Under the pieces are notes generated by a model. That model did no database searches, was not told where the DNA came from, and saw nothing but the letters and a program-made list of their open reading frames with translations. A stretch of 64,000 bases of DNA from CALMEH01 sp964548225 (GTDB lineage: Bacteria; Acidobacteriota; Blastocatellia; Pyrinomonadales; Pyrinomonadaceae): positions 1-64,000 of the forward strand of contig CAZJQP010000002.1 of NCBI GenBank assembly GCA_964548225.1, given 5' to 3'. Position numbers and translations under genes: made by a program. Shown one piece after another: positions 26,245 to 34,038 of the stretch. Numbering within the stretch: the stretch's first letter is position 1; every line of letters begins with the position of its first letter.

Positions 26245-26720
26245 TGTTTTTATTCGGATTATTTCCAAACACAGATATTTTGATTGATGTTGTTAATTTT
26301 TCGTTTATTGTCATTGTTCCGACATTAATTTATTCGTGGCTCAAGGCGCGAAAAGGCGAATATGCTTTTCACAAAAAGATTCAATTAACGCTTTTTGCCG
26401 TGCTTTTTGTGGTTGTAATTTTGTTTGAAGTTGATTTGCGCTTACGCGGCGGAATTTTTGAGATGGTCAAGAACAGTCAATTTGCCGGAACTTTATTTTT
26501 GAACGGACTGATTTGGTTTCATCTGTTCACATCAATTACAACCAGCTTGATTTGGATTGGGTTAGTTATATTTTCAATCAAAAAGTTTCCGAAACCGCCC
26601 GTGCCGAATTCGTTCAGCGGCACGCATAAATTGTGGGGCAAACTCGGAATGATTGATATGATTTTGACCGGTATAACAGGCGTGATGTTATATTTTCTCG
26701 GTTTTGCGATGACGAAATAA
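26244..26720 (+). CDS. DUF420-like membrane protein
   Basis: A 158-residue protein with four hydrophobic segments and conserved His positions (FHKKIQLTLF, WFHLFTSITTSLIW, FSGTHKLWGKLGMIDM) as in the DUF420/YozB family. That family is linked to cytochrome oxidase assembly and is structurally like small haem-binding four-helix proteins. It is translationally coupled (TAATG overlap) to the RCCR-like gene, hinting at a membrane electron or haem-related role beside the reductase. Inference. Confidence 0.72.
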   Translation: MFLFGLFPNTDILIDVVNFSFIVIVPTLIYSWLKARKGEYAFHKKIQLTLFAVLFVVVILFEVDLRLRGGIFEMVKNSQFAGTLFLNGLIWFHLFTSITTSLIWIGLVIFSIKKFPKPPVPNSFSGTHKLWGKLGMIDMILTGITGVMLYFLGFAMTK

Positions 26721-26737
26721 AGCGGAAAAGTTTAAAG

Positions 26738-26968
26738 GTGAAAAATTATCGTTTCACTAATCGGTTTTTTGCTTTTACTTTTGAATCTATGTTTTTAATT
26801 TGGTTACTTTGGCTGACGATTGTGATTGGCGGATTTTATTTGGGAATCGGCTACGGACTCGAAGCGTGGCGCAACGGCGGCATCGAGAATTGGCTAAATG
26901 CTTTAATTTATTGTGGTTGTGCGATTTTCTGCACGCCAAAACTTCTTAAATTAGTTTTCAAAAAATAA
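26738..26968 (+). CDS. Small membrane protein, unknown
   Basis: A 76-residue protein with two hydrophobic segments (about 15-38 and 55-73), read from GTG after AAAGG. An ATG 17 codons later (26789) is an alternative start. No family recognised. It sits between the DUF420-like and another membrane protein with gaps of 17 and 22 bases, so it belongs to the same operon. Confidence 0.5.
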   Translation: MKNYRFTNRFFAFTFESMFLIWLLWLTIVIGGFYLGIGYGLEAWRNGGIENWLNALIYCGCAIFCTPKLLKLVFKK

Positions 26969-26990
26969 TTCAAACAAATCGCAAATAAAT

Positions 26991-27548
26991 ATGGAAATTG
27001 GCGGCGTAAATTTAGTTGATATAAGTTTTCGAGGTATTCACGCATTGATGGCGGCGGCGTGGCTTTTGTTTGATTTCATTGTTTTTTGGTTGCACTTTCA
27101 AATTAAAAATCCCGATTATCCGCTCGATGCACGAATCGAACGCGCCAAAGTTATGCACGGCATTGACACGGTTGTCGCATACATTTTTTTGCTGATGTTG
27201 CCGACCGGCGTAATTCTTTGTTTCGTAACAAATACGCCGATTTTTACGACTGCGTGGCTGTCGTGGAAACATCTGCTTTACGGTTTGATTATTGTTGACG
27301 CGCTCTATCTCTTGCCGATTTCCGGCACGGCTTTGCGAAATCTGAAAGCAATAAAAGACGGCGCGGAAAATGTTGACGAATTAAACCAAGAAATAAAATG
27401 CAAAATGAATCAAGCGATGCCAGCCGTCTGGCTTGTCTGGATTTTAGTTTTTGCGGCGAGTTTGATTTCAGTTCTAAATCTCAAAGTCCCGAAAGGTCAA
27501 GAATATATTTTCAGAAAGATAGAAGCCGCCCAAACACAACAAAAATAA
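26991..27548 (+). CDS. Four-helix membrane protein, possibly haem-binding
   Basis: A 185-residue membrane protein with four main hydrophobic segments. His residues fall at similar depths (RGIHALMAAAWLLF, KVMHGIDTVVAYIF, SWKHLLYGLIIVDALY), a pattern seen in CopD/DUF2269-like and cytochrome-b-like four-helix proteins. I do not assign a family firmly. Last gene of the plus-strand operon running from about 24.5 kb. It ends 1 base before a convergent VOC gene. Confidence 0.6.
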   Translation: MEIGGVNLVDISFRGIHALMAAAWLLFDFIVFWLHFQIKNPDYPLDARIERAKVMHGIDTVVAYIFLLMLPTGVILCFVTNTPIFTTAWLSWKHLLYGLIIVDALYLLPISGTALRNLKAIKDGAENVDELNQEIKCKMNQAMPAVWLVWILVFAASLISVLNLKVPKGQEYIFRKIEAAQTQQK

Positions 27549-28484
27549 TCAAATTTCGATAATTTCCAAATATTCACCGCCAAGCGAACGAACAATCATT
27601 GCGCGTTTGCCTTCGTGAAACGGGCGATTAAAAATTTTTGGTTCAATGATAATTTCTGCGCCGATTGTTTTGCAACTTTCGGCAACTGCGTGTAAATTAT
27701 CGGTCAAAAATGTTGCAAAATTATAACCTGTGTGCGAAAAATCAGCTAATTCGTTTGTGTTTATCGGCGTTTCGCCTGTTTCCAATTCGAGGAGTTCGAT
27801 TTTTCCTGTCCAATTTCCGTCCGATGTGAGCGTTGCGAAATCCAATTTGTCTAATTTTTTTACGCCCAAAAGCGCATCAAACGGCGCACCGGAAGCCTGA
27901 AACGCAATCGCCGTTTTTAAGCCTAAACCTTCTTCATAAAACTTTTTCGCGTCCGACATTTTCGGCACGACCAAGCCGACTGTCGCAATCGCTTCGTTAA
28001 AAATGGGTAAATCATCGTTCACGCCGCCGACTTCCAAAATTGTCAGACGTTCGCCCGAAGGCGTGTTCATCATCAATTCGCGCATCGGTTTTCCGGCGTT
28101 GTATTCGAGAATTTCCGAAACTGCTTCGCAACCTGTTTCGAGCAATTTCGGAACAGCTTTTTCGATGTTATTCGTCCGAAAATTGAGCGTCATAATGCCG
28201 AAATCAAACGCTCTGTTTTTGTCACGCATCGGCTCGTTTACATTTTGATTTTCAACTAAATCGAGACAACCGAAATCTTCGCCTTCGCGGACGAAACGCG
28301 CCACACGAAATTTGTCGCCGGAAATGCCCCAAAATTCACCGACTTTTTCGGCATCGGTTTCTTTTATTTCAAGACATTTCAAGCCTAAGCCGTCTTCAAA
28401 AACGCGGCGCGATTCATCAAGATTTTTGACACATAAAACAACGGCTTTGACGGTTGAAACTAAAGTTTTTTTTGTCATATTCAA
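27549..28484 (-). CDS. Two-domain VOC (glyoxalase/dioxygenase-fold) protein
   Basis: A 311-residue protein with two VOC modules: AVVLCVKNLDESRRVFEDGLGLKCLEI (about 12-40, first repeat) and TVGLVVPKMSDAKKFYEEGLGLKTAI (about 165-190, second repeat). VOC proteins include glyoxalases, extradiol dioxygenases and epimerases that use a divalent metal. The ligands are not clear enough here to choose. Its ATG overlaps the stop of the MFS gene by four bases (ATGA), so the two are coupled, with the MFS first. Confidence 0.78.
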   Translation of the reverse strand: MNMTKKTLVSTVKAVVLCVKNLDESRRVFEDGLGLKCLEIKETDAEKVGEFWGISGDKFRVARFVREGEDFGCLDLVENQNVNEPMRDKNRAFDFGIMTLNFRTNNIEKAVPKLLETGCEAVSEILEYNAGKPMRELMMNTPSGERLTILEVGGVNDDLPIFNEAIATVGLVVPKMSDAKKFYEEGLGLKTAIAFQASGAPFDALLGVKKLDKLDFATLTSDGNWTGKIELLELETGETPINTNELADFSHTGYNFATFLTDNLHAVAESCKTIGAEIIIEPKIFNRPFHEGKRAMIVRSLGGEYLEIIEI

Positions 28485-29806
28485 TTTTCCGAAATAATTT
28501 CTTGGCTCATTTCTTTGTTTTCAATAAACGGGCGCATCACGAAACATACAACGACCAGAATAAAATTTAAAGCGCCGACTAAAACAAATGCCATCTGCGG
28601 CGACCAACCGCTGTAAAGTATTCCGCCAAGCCAGTTTAGGAGAATTTGCGAAAACGCTCCGCACAAACCGAAAAATCCGATAATCGAACCGCGAATGGCT
28701 GTCGGTGCTTGTTGTGCGACTAAAACCTGACTTGTAATAACGCCCGAAATTTGCGCGATTCCGACCAAAATCATCAAATACATAACCGTATTTTCCAAAG
28801 GACTTTCGACAAAATAAAACGAACACCAAGCTACGCCGCCCGCCAAAGAAGCAAATGCCAGCGCGTCAACGCGATGTGATTTTCGCCCGATCAAATCACA
28901 AATATAACCAATGACTGGACCTAAAATCAGTTGCGATAAACCGCCGACCGCCAAAATCGCGCCCGATTTTGCCGCCGCGTCCGTCAAACTCATTCCTTGC
29001 GCCGTCGCAGACTGAGTAATCCAAAGCGAAAGAAACGTGCCGACAATGAGCAAATCTGCCCGCGAAACAAAGGCAGAAGCATAAGCCAGCGCGATTCCGG
29101 GTTTTCTGCCTTGTCGCAAACCTTCTTTCAATAATTCGCCAAAGCCTTTCTTTTCTTCAGTTTCCGAAGGTTTTTTACTGCTCAAAGCAAACCATAAAAT
29201 GATTGCCGTGAGAACGCCGAACGCGGCGACGATAAAATATGTCAAACGCGCCGCGTCATAAGTTTCCATTCCCGAATCAGCAAAAATTTTCGGCAGACGT
29301 TTCAAAAAAAGCACCGTGAACAACGCGCCGAATCCGACCATTATTCCTTGAATTCCGTTTATCGTGCCGCGTGATTGCGGCTGAATATAATCGGCAAGAA
29401 GCGTTGTCAACATTCCGGTAATAAACGCCGCACCAATGCCGGAAATTGCATAAAATCCGATGACTTGTTGAAAACTCGTGGCAAATGGAAAGAGCGAGAA
29501 ACCAAGTGCGATAAACAAAAATCCGGCGCAGAAAACGAACTTTCGGGAAATTTTATCAGCTAAAATTCCGCCGATGCCGATGCTCAAAAGCACAACAACT
29601 TCGCGGATTGACTGCAAATTTCCGGCGACACTTCCTTGCTGTTCGGTCGGGATTTTCAGAAAAGTGTTGAGCAAAATGTCTTGCCCGATGCTCACGAAAC
29701 TCATCAACGACAAACCTGCAAAAGTCGCAAAAAAGAACGCCGTCAAATTGCTGAAAGTGATGCCGGATTGCAAATTTATCCGCGATTTTTTGACATTTTC
29801 ATTCAT
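28481..29806 (-). CDS. MFS transporter
   Basis: A 441-residue carrier with 12 hydrophobic segments and the loop motif GGILADKISRKFVF. It resembles the metabolite:proton symporter or drug-efflux families; the substrate is unknown. GAGGAT lies before its ATG. Its start is only 20 bases from the divergent hypothetical gene, so both promoters overlap. The VOC gene follows with translational coupling, suggesting transport of a compound processed by the VOC enzyme. Confidence 0.82.
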   Translation of the reverse strand: MNENVKKSRINLQSGITFSNLTAFFFATFAGLSLMSFVSIGQDILLNTFLKIPTEQQGSVAGNLQSIREVVVLLSIGIGGILADKISRKFVFCAGFLFIALGFSLFPFATSFQQVIGFYAISGIGAAFITGMLTTLLADYIQPQSRGTINGIQGIMVGFGALFTVLFLKRLPKIFADSGMETYDAARLTYFIVAAFGVLTAIILWFALSSKKPSETEEKKGFGELLKEGLRQGRKPGIALAYASAFVSRADLLIVGTFLSLWITQSATAQGMSLTDAAAKSGAILAVGGLSQLILGPVIGYICDLIGRKSHRVDALAFASLAGGVAWCSFYFVESPLENTVMYLMILVGIAQISGVITSQVLVAQQAPTAIRGSIIGFFGLCGAFSQILLNWLGGILYSGWSPQMAFVLVGALNFILVVVCFVMRPFIENKEMSQEIISEN

Positions 29807-29826
29807 TTTGTTTAATCCTCAAAGAT

Positions 29827-30492
29827 ATGCGAAACGGAATTTACAAATATTTTCTGAACGGCAAACCGACTGATATTTCGGAAACTTTTATCATTAAATA
29901 CTATGAAGACGATTTGTATTTTTTTCGTTCTATCCGTCAAACGGAAATCTACAAAACGAAAATTTCGGTCAGAACTTACAGAAAAAACGGGCAAACTCTG
30001 AATTGCCAAATTGATTTCAAAACCGATGAAAACAATGTCCGCGCAATTTATGAATTTTCAGAAAATTCCTTTCAAGTTGTGCGCGAAAGAAACGGCAAAA
30101 ATGTGTCGGACGAAACTTTCGATTTGCCCGAAAATTACGTTTTCTTTCCGCTGATGCGTTGTTTTCAAGGCGAAACGATTCTAAAGGTTGCCGAAAACCA
30201 AACCCCGACAATTGTTATTGTGCCTGATATTCAAAACCTAAACGACATCGAAAACTTGCTCAAACCGATTTTCGATGAGCGAAAAGCTGAAAAAATCGGT
30301 CGGCAAACAATTGGGTTTCATCAAAAAATTTCTGTCGCCGCCGAAGTTGATTTATATCGCTATTTCAGCAAACATTATGACGAAAATTCGTGTTTTTTGA
30401 TTGATAAAACCGGCTTGCTCGTCGGTTATGTTTTTCCGCAATCGGCAAATAAAATCTGGGAAGTTTTTTTGTCCACAGATGAACACAGATAA
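29827..30492 (+). CDS. Hypothetical beta-rich protein
   Basis: A 221-residue soluble protein. The first 110 residues alternate polar and hydrophobic residues as in a beta-barrel or sandwich; the remainder is mixed. No family recognised. The last residues, STDEHR, and the stop come from a CACAGATGAACACAGATAAG segment that belongs to a repeated hairpin family, so the natural C-terminus may have been shorter or different. It has no good ribosome-binding site. It faces the RCCR-like copy B. Confidence 0.55.
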   Translation: MRNGIYKYFLNGKPTDISETFIIKYYEDDLYFFRSIRQTEIYKTKISVRTYRKNGQTLNCQIDFKTDENNVRAIYEFSENSFQVVRERNGKNVSDETFDLPENYVFFPLMRCFQGETILKVAENQTPTIVIVPDIQNLNDIENLLKPIFDERKAEKIGRQTIGFHQKISVAAEVDLYRYFSKHYDENSCFLIDKTGLLVGYVFPQSANKIWEVFLSTDEHR

Positions 30493-30500
30493 GCACAGAT
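30472..30500. repeat. Half-element, CACAGATGAACACAGAT family
   Basis: TCCACAGATGAACACAGATA... covers the end of the hypothetical gene and provides its last six codons and the stop. No inverted partner is present. Related to 3621, 16630 and 25402. Confidence 0.7.
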
Positions 30501-30521
30501 TTTCTTTTTACTTTTGCCTTT

Positions 30522-31340
30522 TTAAGTTTTACTTTCCAGTCCGCCCCAAAGCCCTTTTACAAGTCCGTCAACCAATTCTTTACCGTAGATTTTTTCAACA
30601 ACAATATTCGCCGGATCGAGTTCTGCCGTATTGCGCCGAATCGCCAAATCTCGAAAGGCAATTTCGTCACGTTTTTCTGCTGGAACTTCGTCTTTCTGTT
30701 TTGACCATTCAAGCCAACGGTCAAAATGCGTGTTGGCAAGTTCTTCAAATTTTTCAACAGTTCCGGGCGTTTCGGGCGGCGAAATGAAATTTAATCCGAC
30801 AGCCGAAACTGCAAACCGGACAAACGCGCTTTGCGAAATAAAAGGCATAAATCGTTTGTCTTCCTGCATTTGCAAAAACGTCCGGTTTGCCGGTTCGAGA
30901 TATTTTTGCATATATTCGGGATGCACGGTTGGCTCAATTCGCGGAATGTAATCAAGCAGAAAAAAGAACACCGGAAACGTCCCGCAGGCAAAGGCGAGAT
31001 GCGGCAGATATGTGTGCGATTTCATCCAAATCGTAATATGTAGATTGCAAAACGAAAGTTTCGGATTGCCAACCCAACTACAAACCGCCCATTCGACTTC
31101 TTCGCTCGTAAATCCTGCAAGCTCGCCTTTCGCGCCACCGTCAAGCGATTGATAAGGCTGAAATTGCCGTGTCGCATCACTCATCTTTAAATCGGAAAAA
31201 CGATTCGTGATTTTTGCCCAAAGTTTTGTTTGAATTGCGCGAAGTTTTTCAAAAGTTTCGGTGTTATCAAAATTCGGAGATTCAGCCATTAGTTCTTTGA
31301 CTGATTTCAGATTATCGGTCTTTGTCGCGGTTTTACTCAT
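30522..31340 (-). CDS. Red-chlorophyll-catabolite-reductase-like protein, copy B
   Basis: A 272-residue paralogue of the protein at 25429. Shared landmarks are VEWAVCSWVGNPKLSF, LPHLAFACGTFP, IPRIEPTVHPEYMQKYLEP, PFISQSAFVRFAVSAVG and LDPANI near the end. The FISQSAFVR block is the best match to the plant RCCR (roughly YVSPSLFVRSAFS). It differs from copy A in many core positions, so the two are old duplicates that probably act on different substrates or steps. It is encoded alone on the minus strand, with a hydrolase and an ABM-fold gene upstream on the same strand. Confidence 0.62.
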   Translation of the reverse strand: MSKTATKTDNLKSVKELMAESPNFDNTETFEKLRAIQTKLWAKITNRFSDLKMSDATRQFQPYQSLDGGAKGELAGFTSEEVEWAVCSWVGNPKLSFCNLHITIWMKSHTYLPHLAFACGTFPVFFFLLDYIPRIEPTVHPEYMQKYLEPANRTFLQMQEDKRFMPFISQSAFVRFAVSAVGLNFISPPETPGTVEKFEELANTHFDRWLEWSKQKDEVPAEKRDEIAFRDLAIRRNTAELDPANIVVEKIYGKELVDGLVKGLWGGLESKT

Positions 31341-31412
31341 AAATTTGTCCTAAGTTTATAACCAATTTTACACGGAAAAATTTTTAAGGCAAGTAAAGAT
31401 TCGGAAACTCAC

Positions 31413-31509
31413 ATAATTCGTAATTTGAATTTTGAATTTTGTATTTGATTTGAGGAAAAAAGTTTGTTTTCTCTGCAATTCAAATACAAAATTCAAATTA
31501 CGAATTACG
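31413..31509. repeat. Intergenic hairpin, AATTCGTAATTTGAATTTTG family
   Basis: The left arm 31413-31447 and the right arm 31481-31509 are inverted copies that differ by one GAATTTT unit. The right arm contains the stop codon (TAA, 31505-31507) of the upstream hydrolase gene. Confidence 0.8.
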
Positions 31510-32185
31510 AAATTAAATCTACGATCAACTTTGCGTGCGATAAAATACAATCGTGTGGTGCTTCAATCAATTCATATTGGATTTTTTCCGCATCGAATCT
31601 TTGACGTGTGAAATTTGAAGGAAAAAACGGTGGCGTTTTTGTGCAAAAAATGTATTTATGCGGAATTTTTCGAGATTTTTCTATGCGGATTTTATCGAAA
31701 CTCGGATTTGTCGGAACTGCGGTTAATTTTTCATTTATCCAAGCGATTTCTTCGGAGGAGAAATCTTCCGATTCACGCATCGGAATCGGAAGAATTAAAG
31801 CGTTTCGTGTAGGTTCACCGAATTTTTCGCGCACGTCTTTTGGCAACACATCCAAACCACATTCGCCGTCGCGCAAAACGGGCGCGTCAATGAAAATCAA
31901 TTTTGAAATTTTGTCGAAAACTGCTTCCGCAACGGATTGAATAACAATTCCGCCTTGGCTGTGTCCGACCAAAATCACGTCTTGCAAATTTTCGTTTTCG
32001 ATAAAATTTACAACATCGTCCGTCCAAGTTTTCAGTGTAATTTCCGCACTGTTCAAATGTGCGTTTTCGCCCGCACCCGTGAGCGAAGGCGCGAAAACCT
32101 GCAAATTTTTCGATTGCAAAATCTTTACGACTTTATGCCACGCCCAACCACCGCGAAATGCTCCGTGTATCAATATAAAATTCAT
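31505..32185 (-). CDS. Alpha/beta hydrolase, methylesterase (MES/pheophorbidase-like) group
   Basis: A 226-residue hydrolase beginning MNFILIHGAFRGGWAWHKV. The oxyanion HGAF leads, the nucleophile elbow is VGHSQGG, and the catalytic His lies near the end in EAPHDCILSH. The layout is that of the compact hydroxynitrile lyase/methylesterase group, which includes plant methylesterases acting on hormones and on chlorophyll catabolites, but also many unrelated bacterial esterases. The start at 32185 is preferred, as the frame from 32221 enters the hairpin repeat. Its stop codon is within a hairpin arm. Confidence 0.75.
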   Translation of the reverse strand: MNFILIHGAFRGGWAWHKVVKILQSKNLQVFAPSLTGAGENAHLNSAEITLKTWTDDVVNFIENENLQDVILVGHSQGGIVIQSVAEAVFDKISKLIFIDAPVLRDGECGLDVLPKDVREKFGEPTRNALILPIPMRESEDFSSEEIAWINEKLTAVPTNPSFDKIRIEKSRKIPHKYIFCTKTPPFFPSNFTRQRFDAEKIQYELIEAPHDCILSHAKLIVDLIS

Positions 32186-32187
32186 TT

Positions 32188-32282
32188 TTAACGCAAACGA
32201 CGCAAAGACGCAAAGGTGCAAAGATTTAAGGAAATGTTATAAAAATTCCTTTGCATCTTTGCGTCTTTGCGCCTTTGCGTTA
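32188..32282. repeat. Intergenic hairpin, TTAACGCAAAGACGCAAAG family
   Basis: The left arm 32188-32223 and the right arm 32248-32282 match the element at 23211. The right arm includes the TAA stop (32280-32282) of the ABM gene; the left arm ends 3 bases before the hydrolase ATG. The element therefore fills the whole gap and replaces the hydrolase ribosome-binding site. Confidence 0.85.
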
Positions 32283-32594
32283 AGAAAAATCGTCTTCCAA
32301 AATCACTTCCATATATTCCTTTGGATTTGTCGTGTAAGGTTTCAGATGTTCGCCCAATTTCATAATGTGGTCGCCATAGCCTTCAAATTTTATTAGTTCT
32401 TCGTAATCGGCAACCGAATCGAAAAAACGCAAGTTTGTAAAATGCGTTTTGTCCTCCACGCCGCGAATCAATTTTCGTCCGCGAAAACCTTTGTGCTGAA
32501 GATGAAAATCCAAAAATTCTGTATATAGCCGAATATATTCGTCTGCGTGAAAATCTTCGTCTAATGTCCAAGCCTGTGATACGACAACAATCAT
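32280..32594 (-). CDS. ABM-fold (dimeric alpha/beta barrel) protein
   Basis: A 104-residue protein. MIVVVSQAWTLDEDFHADEY, the mid KTHFTNLRFFDSVADYEELI and the late strand MEVILED fit the antibiotic-biosynthesis-monooxygenase/EthD-type ferredoxin-like fold. I looked for the Asn-Trp-His set of IsdG haem-degrading enzymes and did not find the Trp, so a haem oxygenase role is not supported. Operon with the hydrolase. Divergent from the TPR gene, 50 bases apart. Confidence 0.6.
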   Translation of the reverse strand: MIVVVSQAWTLDEDFHADEYIRLYTEFLDFHLQHKGFRGRKLIRGVEDKTHFTNLRFFDSVADYEELIKFEGYGDHIMKLGEHLKPYTTNPKEYMEVILEDDFS

Positions 32595-32644
32595 AAATTT
32601 CTCCGAATTTGACAAAATATTATAGTTTTAATACAAATTTAGCA

Positions 32645-33889
32645 ATGTCTGTTCGTGAAAAATATAAACTTTCGGCGATAAAAACCGAAGTCGAAAACTT
32701 TAAGGCTTTGATTGATGCCGAACTTTTTGATGAAGCGGTGAAATATTTTCGCGCTCGTTTAGAAAAACCGACGCTTTTCGGGCTTGAAACTTCGCTTTTT
32801 CGCGCACGGCTTTTAGAGAAAATCGAAGTTAAAAAACTCTCGGAAATATCGGATAAGACATTTGTTTTATATGCTTTGGCTCTGACTTTAAATTTGACAG
32901 GCGGTTATCCGAATCGGGCAATTCCGCTTTATGAAAAACACGATGAATTAGCGGAACAAGCCGGCGATTATAAAAGTTTAAGTCAATCGCTCGGACATCA
33001 CGCGAAGGCTTTGCGGCAAGTCGGACGATTTTTGGAATCCGAAAAGATTGCGCTGAAAGGTTTGAAAATAATCCGTGAACAAAAGGATTTTTTGCGCGAA
33101 GCGGTCAATCTTTATTGGCTCGGAATGGGGTTGGCGCATCGCGGCGAAGTTTCTTTATCGGAAATTGCTTTGCAAAGAAGTTTGCGAATTTTTAAGGCGA
33201 AATTTGTCGTGCAAGCCGAAGGTGTTGTTAATGCTTTTTTGGCACAACGCAGTCTTTGGCTCGAAGATTTTGATGAAGCATTTTTTTATGCAAATCGCGC
33301 TCTGGAAATCGGTGAAGCATTAGAAAAAGATGAAAACCACGCCGATTTACACGGTGCGGTTAAAATTTTGACGGCGGCGGCACGAATGAAAGGCGAAGCA
33401 CTGCTCGGAATGTCGTCTTCAGGCGATTATATCGCGGAGAAAACGTCTGAACGAGATATTCTGTGCTACTCCCTAAAACGCGCCCGCGAAATTGAATTTA
33501 CAGAAGAAGAATTGCCTGCGCTTCGGGCATTGGCTTTGCTCGAAAAAAATCGCGGCAATTTTGAAAAGGCGAGAAATTATCTTGAACAGTCTTGGAAATT
33601 GGCGGAGCGCGGCGAATTTTTGCTTTATAACGCCGATTCTTACAACATTTTGGCAAGCATTGAAATCACCGAAAACAGACGCGAAAAGGCAATCGAAGCA
33701 GCGCGGAGAGCCTTTGATTTGAGCGTTTGCGACGGTGTTCCATTTGCTTATCGGCGCGGGCTTGAAGATGCAGCGAAAATATTGAAATTTTTAGATGCAG
33801 AAGTTCCCGAAATTCCGTTTTGCGATGAATCGAGGTTTGAAAAAATGTCCAAAATCCAGATAAATCCGCACGATGAATTCCACCGATAG
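32645..33889 (+). CDS. TPR-repeat protein
   Basis: A 414-residue helical protein of tetratricopeptide-like repeats (for example NRAIPLYEKHDELAEQAGDYKSLSQSLG, GNFEKARNYLEQSWKLAERGE). The ATG at 32645 is chosen over an upstream one. No catalytic domain is visible, so it is probably a cytoplasmic scaffold; relatives are often solitary or fused to regulators. Partner unknown. Stand-alone transcription, about 150 bases before the next gene. Confidence 0.72.
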   Translation: MSVREKYKLSAIKTEVENFKALIDAELFDEAVKYFRARLEKPTLFGLETSLFRARLLEKIEVKKLSEISDKTFVLYALALTLNLTGGYPNRAIPLYEKHDELAEQAGDYKSLSQSLGHHAKALRQVGRFLESEKIALKGLKIIREQKDFLREAVNLYWLGMGLAHRGEVSLSEIALQRSLRIFKAKFVVQAEGVVNAFLAQRSLWLEDFDEAFFYANRALEIGEALEKDENHADLHGAVKILTAAARMKGEALLGMSSSGDYIAEKTSERDILCYSLKRAREIEFTEEELPALRALALLEKNRGNFEKARNYLEQSWKLAERGEFLLYNADSYNILASIEITENRREKAIEAARRAFDLSVCDGVPFAYRRGLEDAAKILKFLDAEVPEIPFCDESRFEKMSKIQINPHDEFHR

Positions 33890-34038
33890 TTGTTGAATTG
33901 TTCGTCAGACAAATAAAAAGTTAGGAAAACGCATCAAAGAAACGAAGAAAAATAATTTTCAATATAACTTCTTGACATTTTAGCGCAAAAAGCGACAATT
34001 GGTTATAAGTTTATTACAAATTTTTCTGAAAAAATTTT

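Noticed and set aside
32280..32594. Haem oxygenase (IsdG-like) activity for the ABM-fold protein
   Set aside because: The conserved Trp and the Asn/His set of IsdG-type enzymes are not found, so only the fold is supported.
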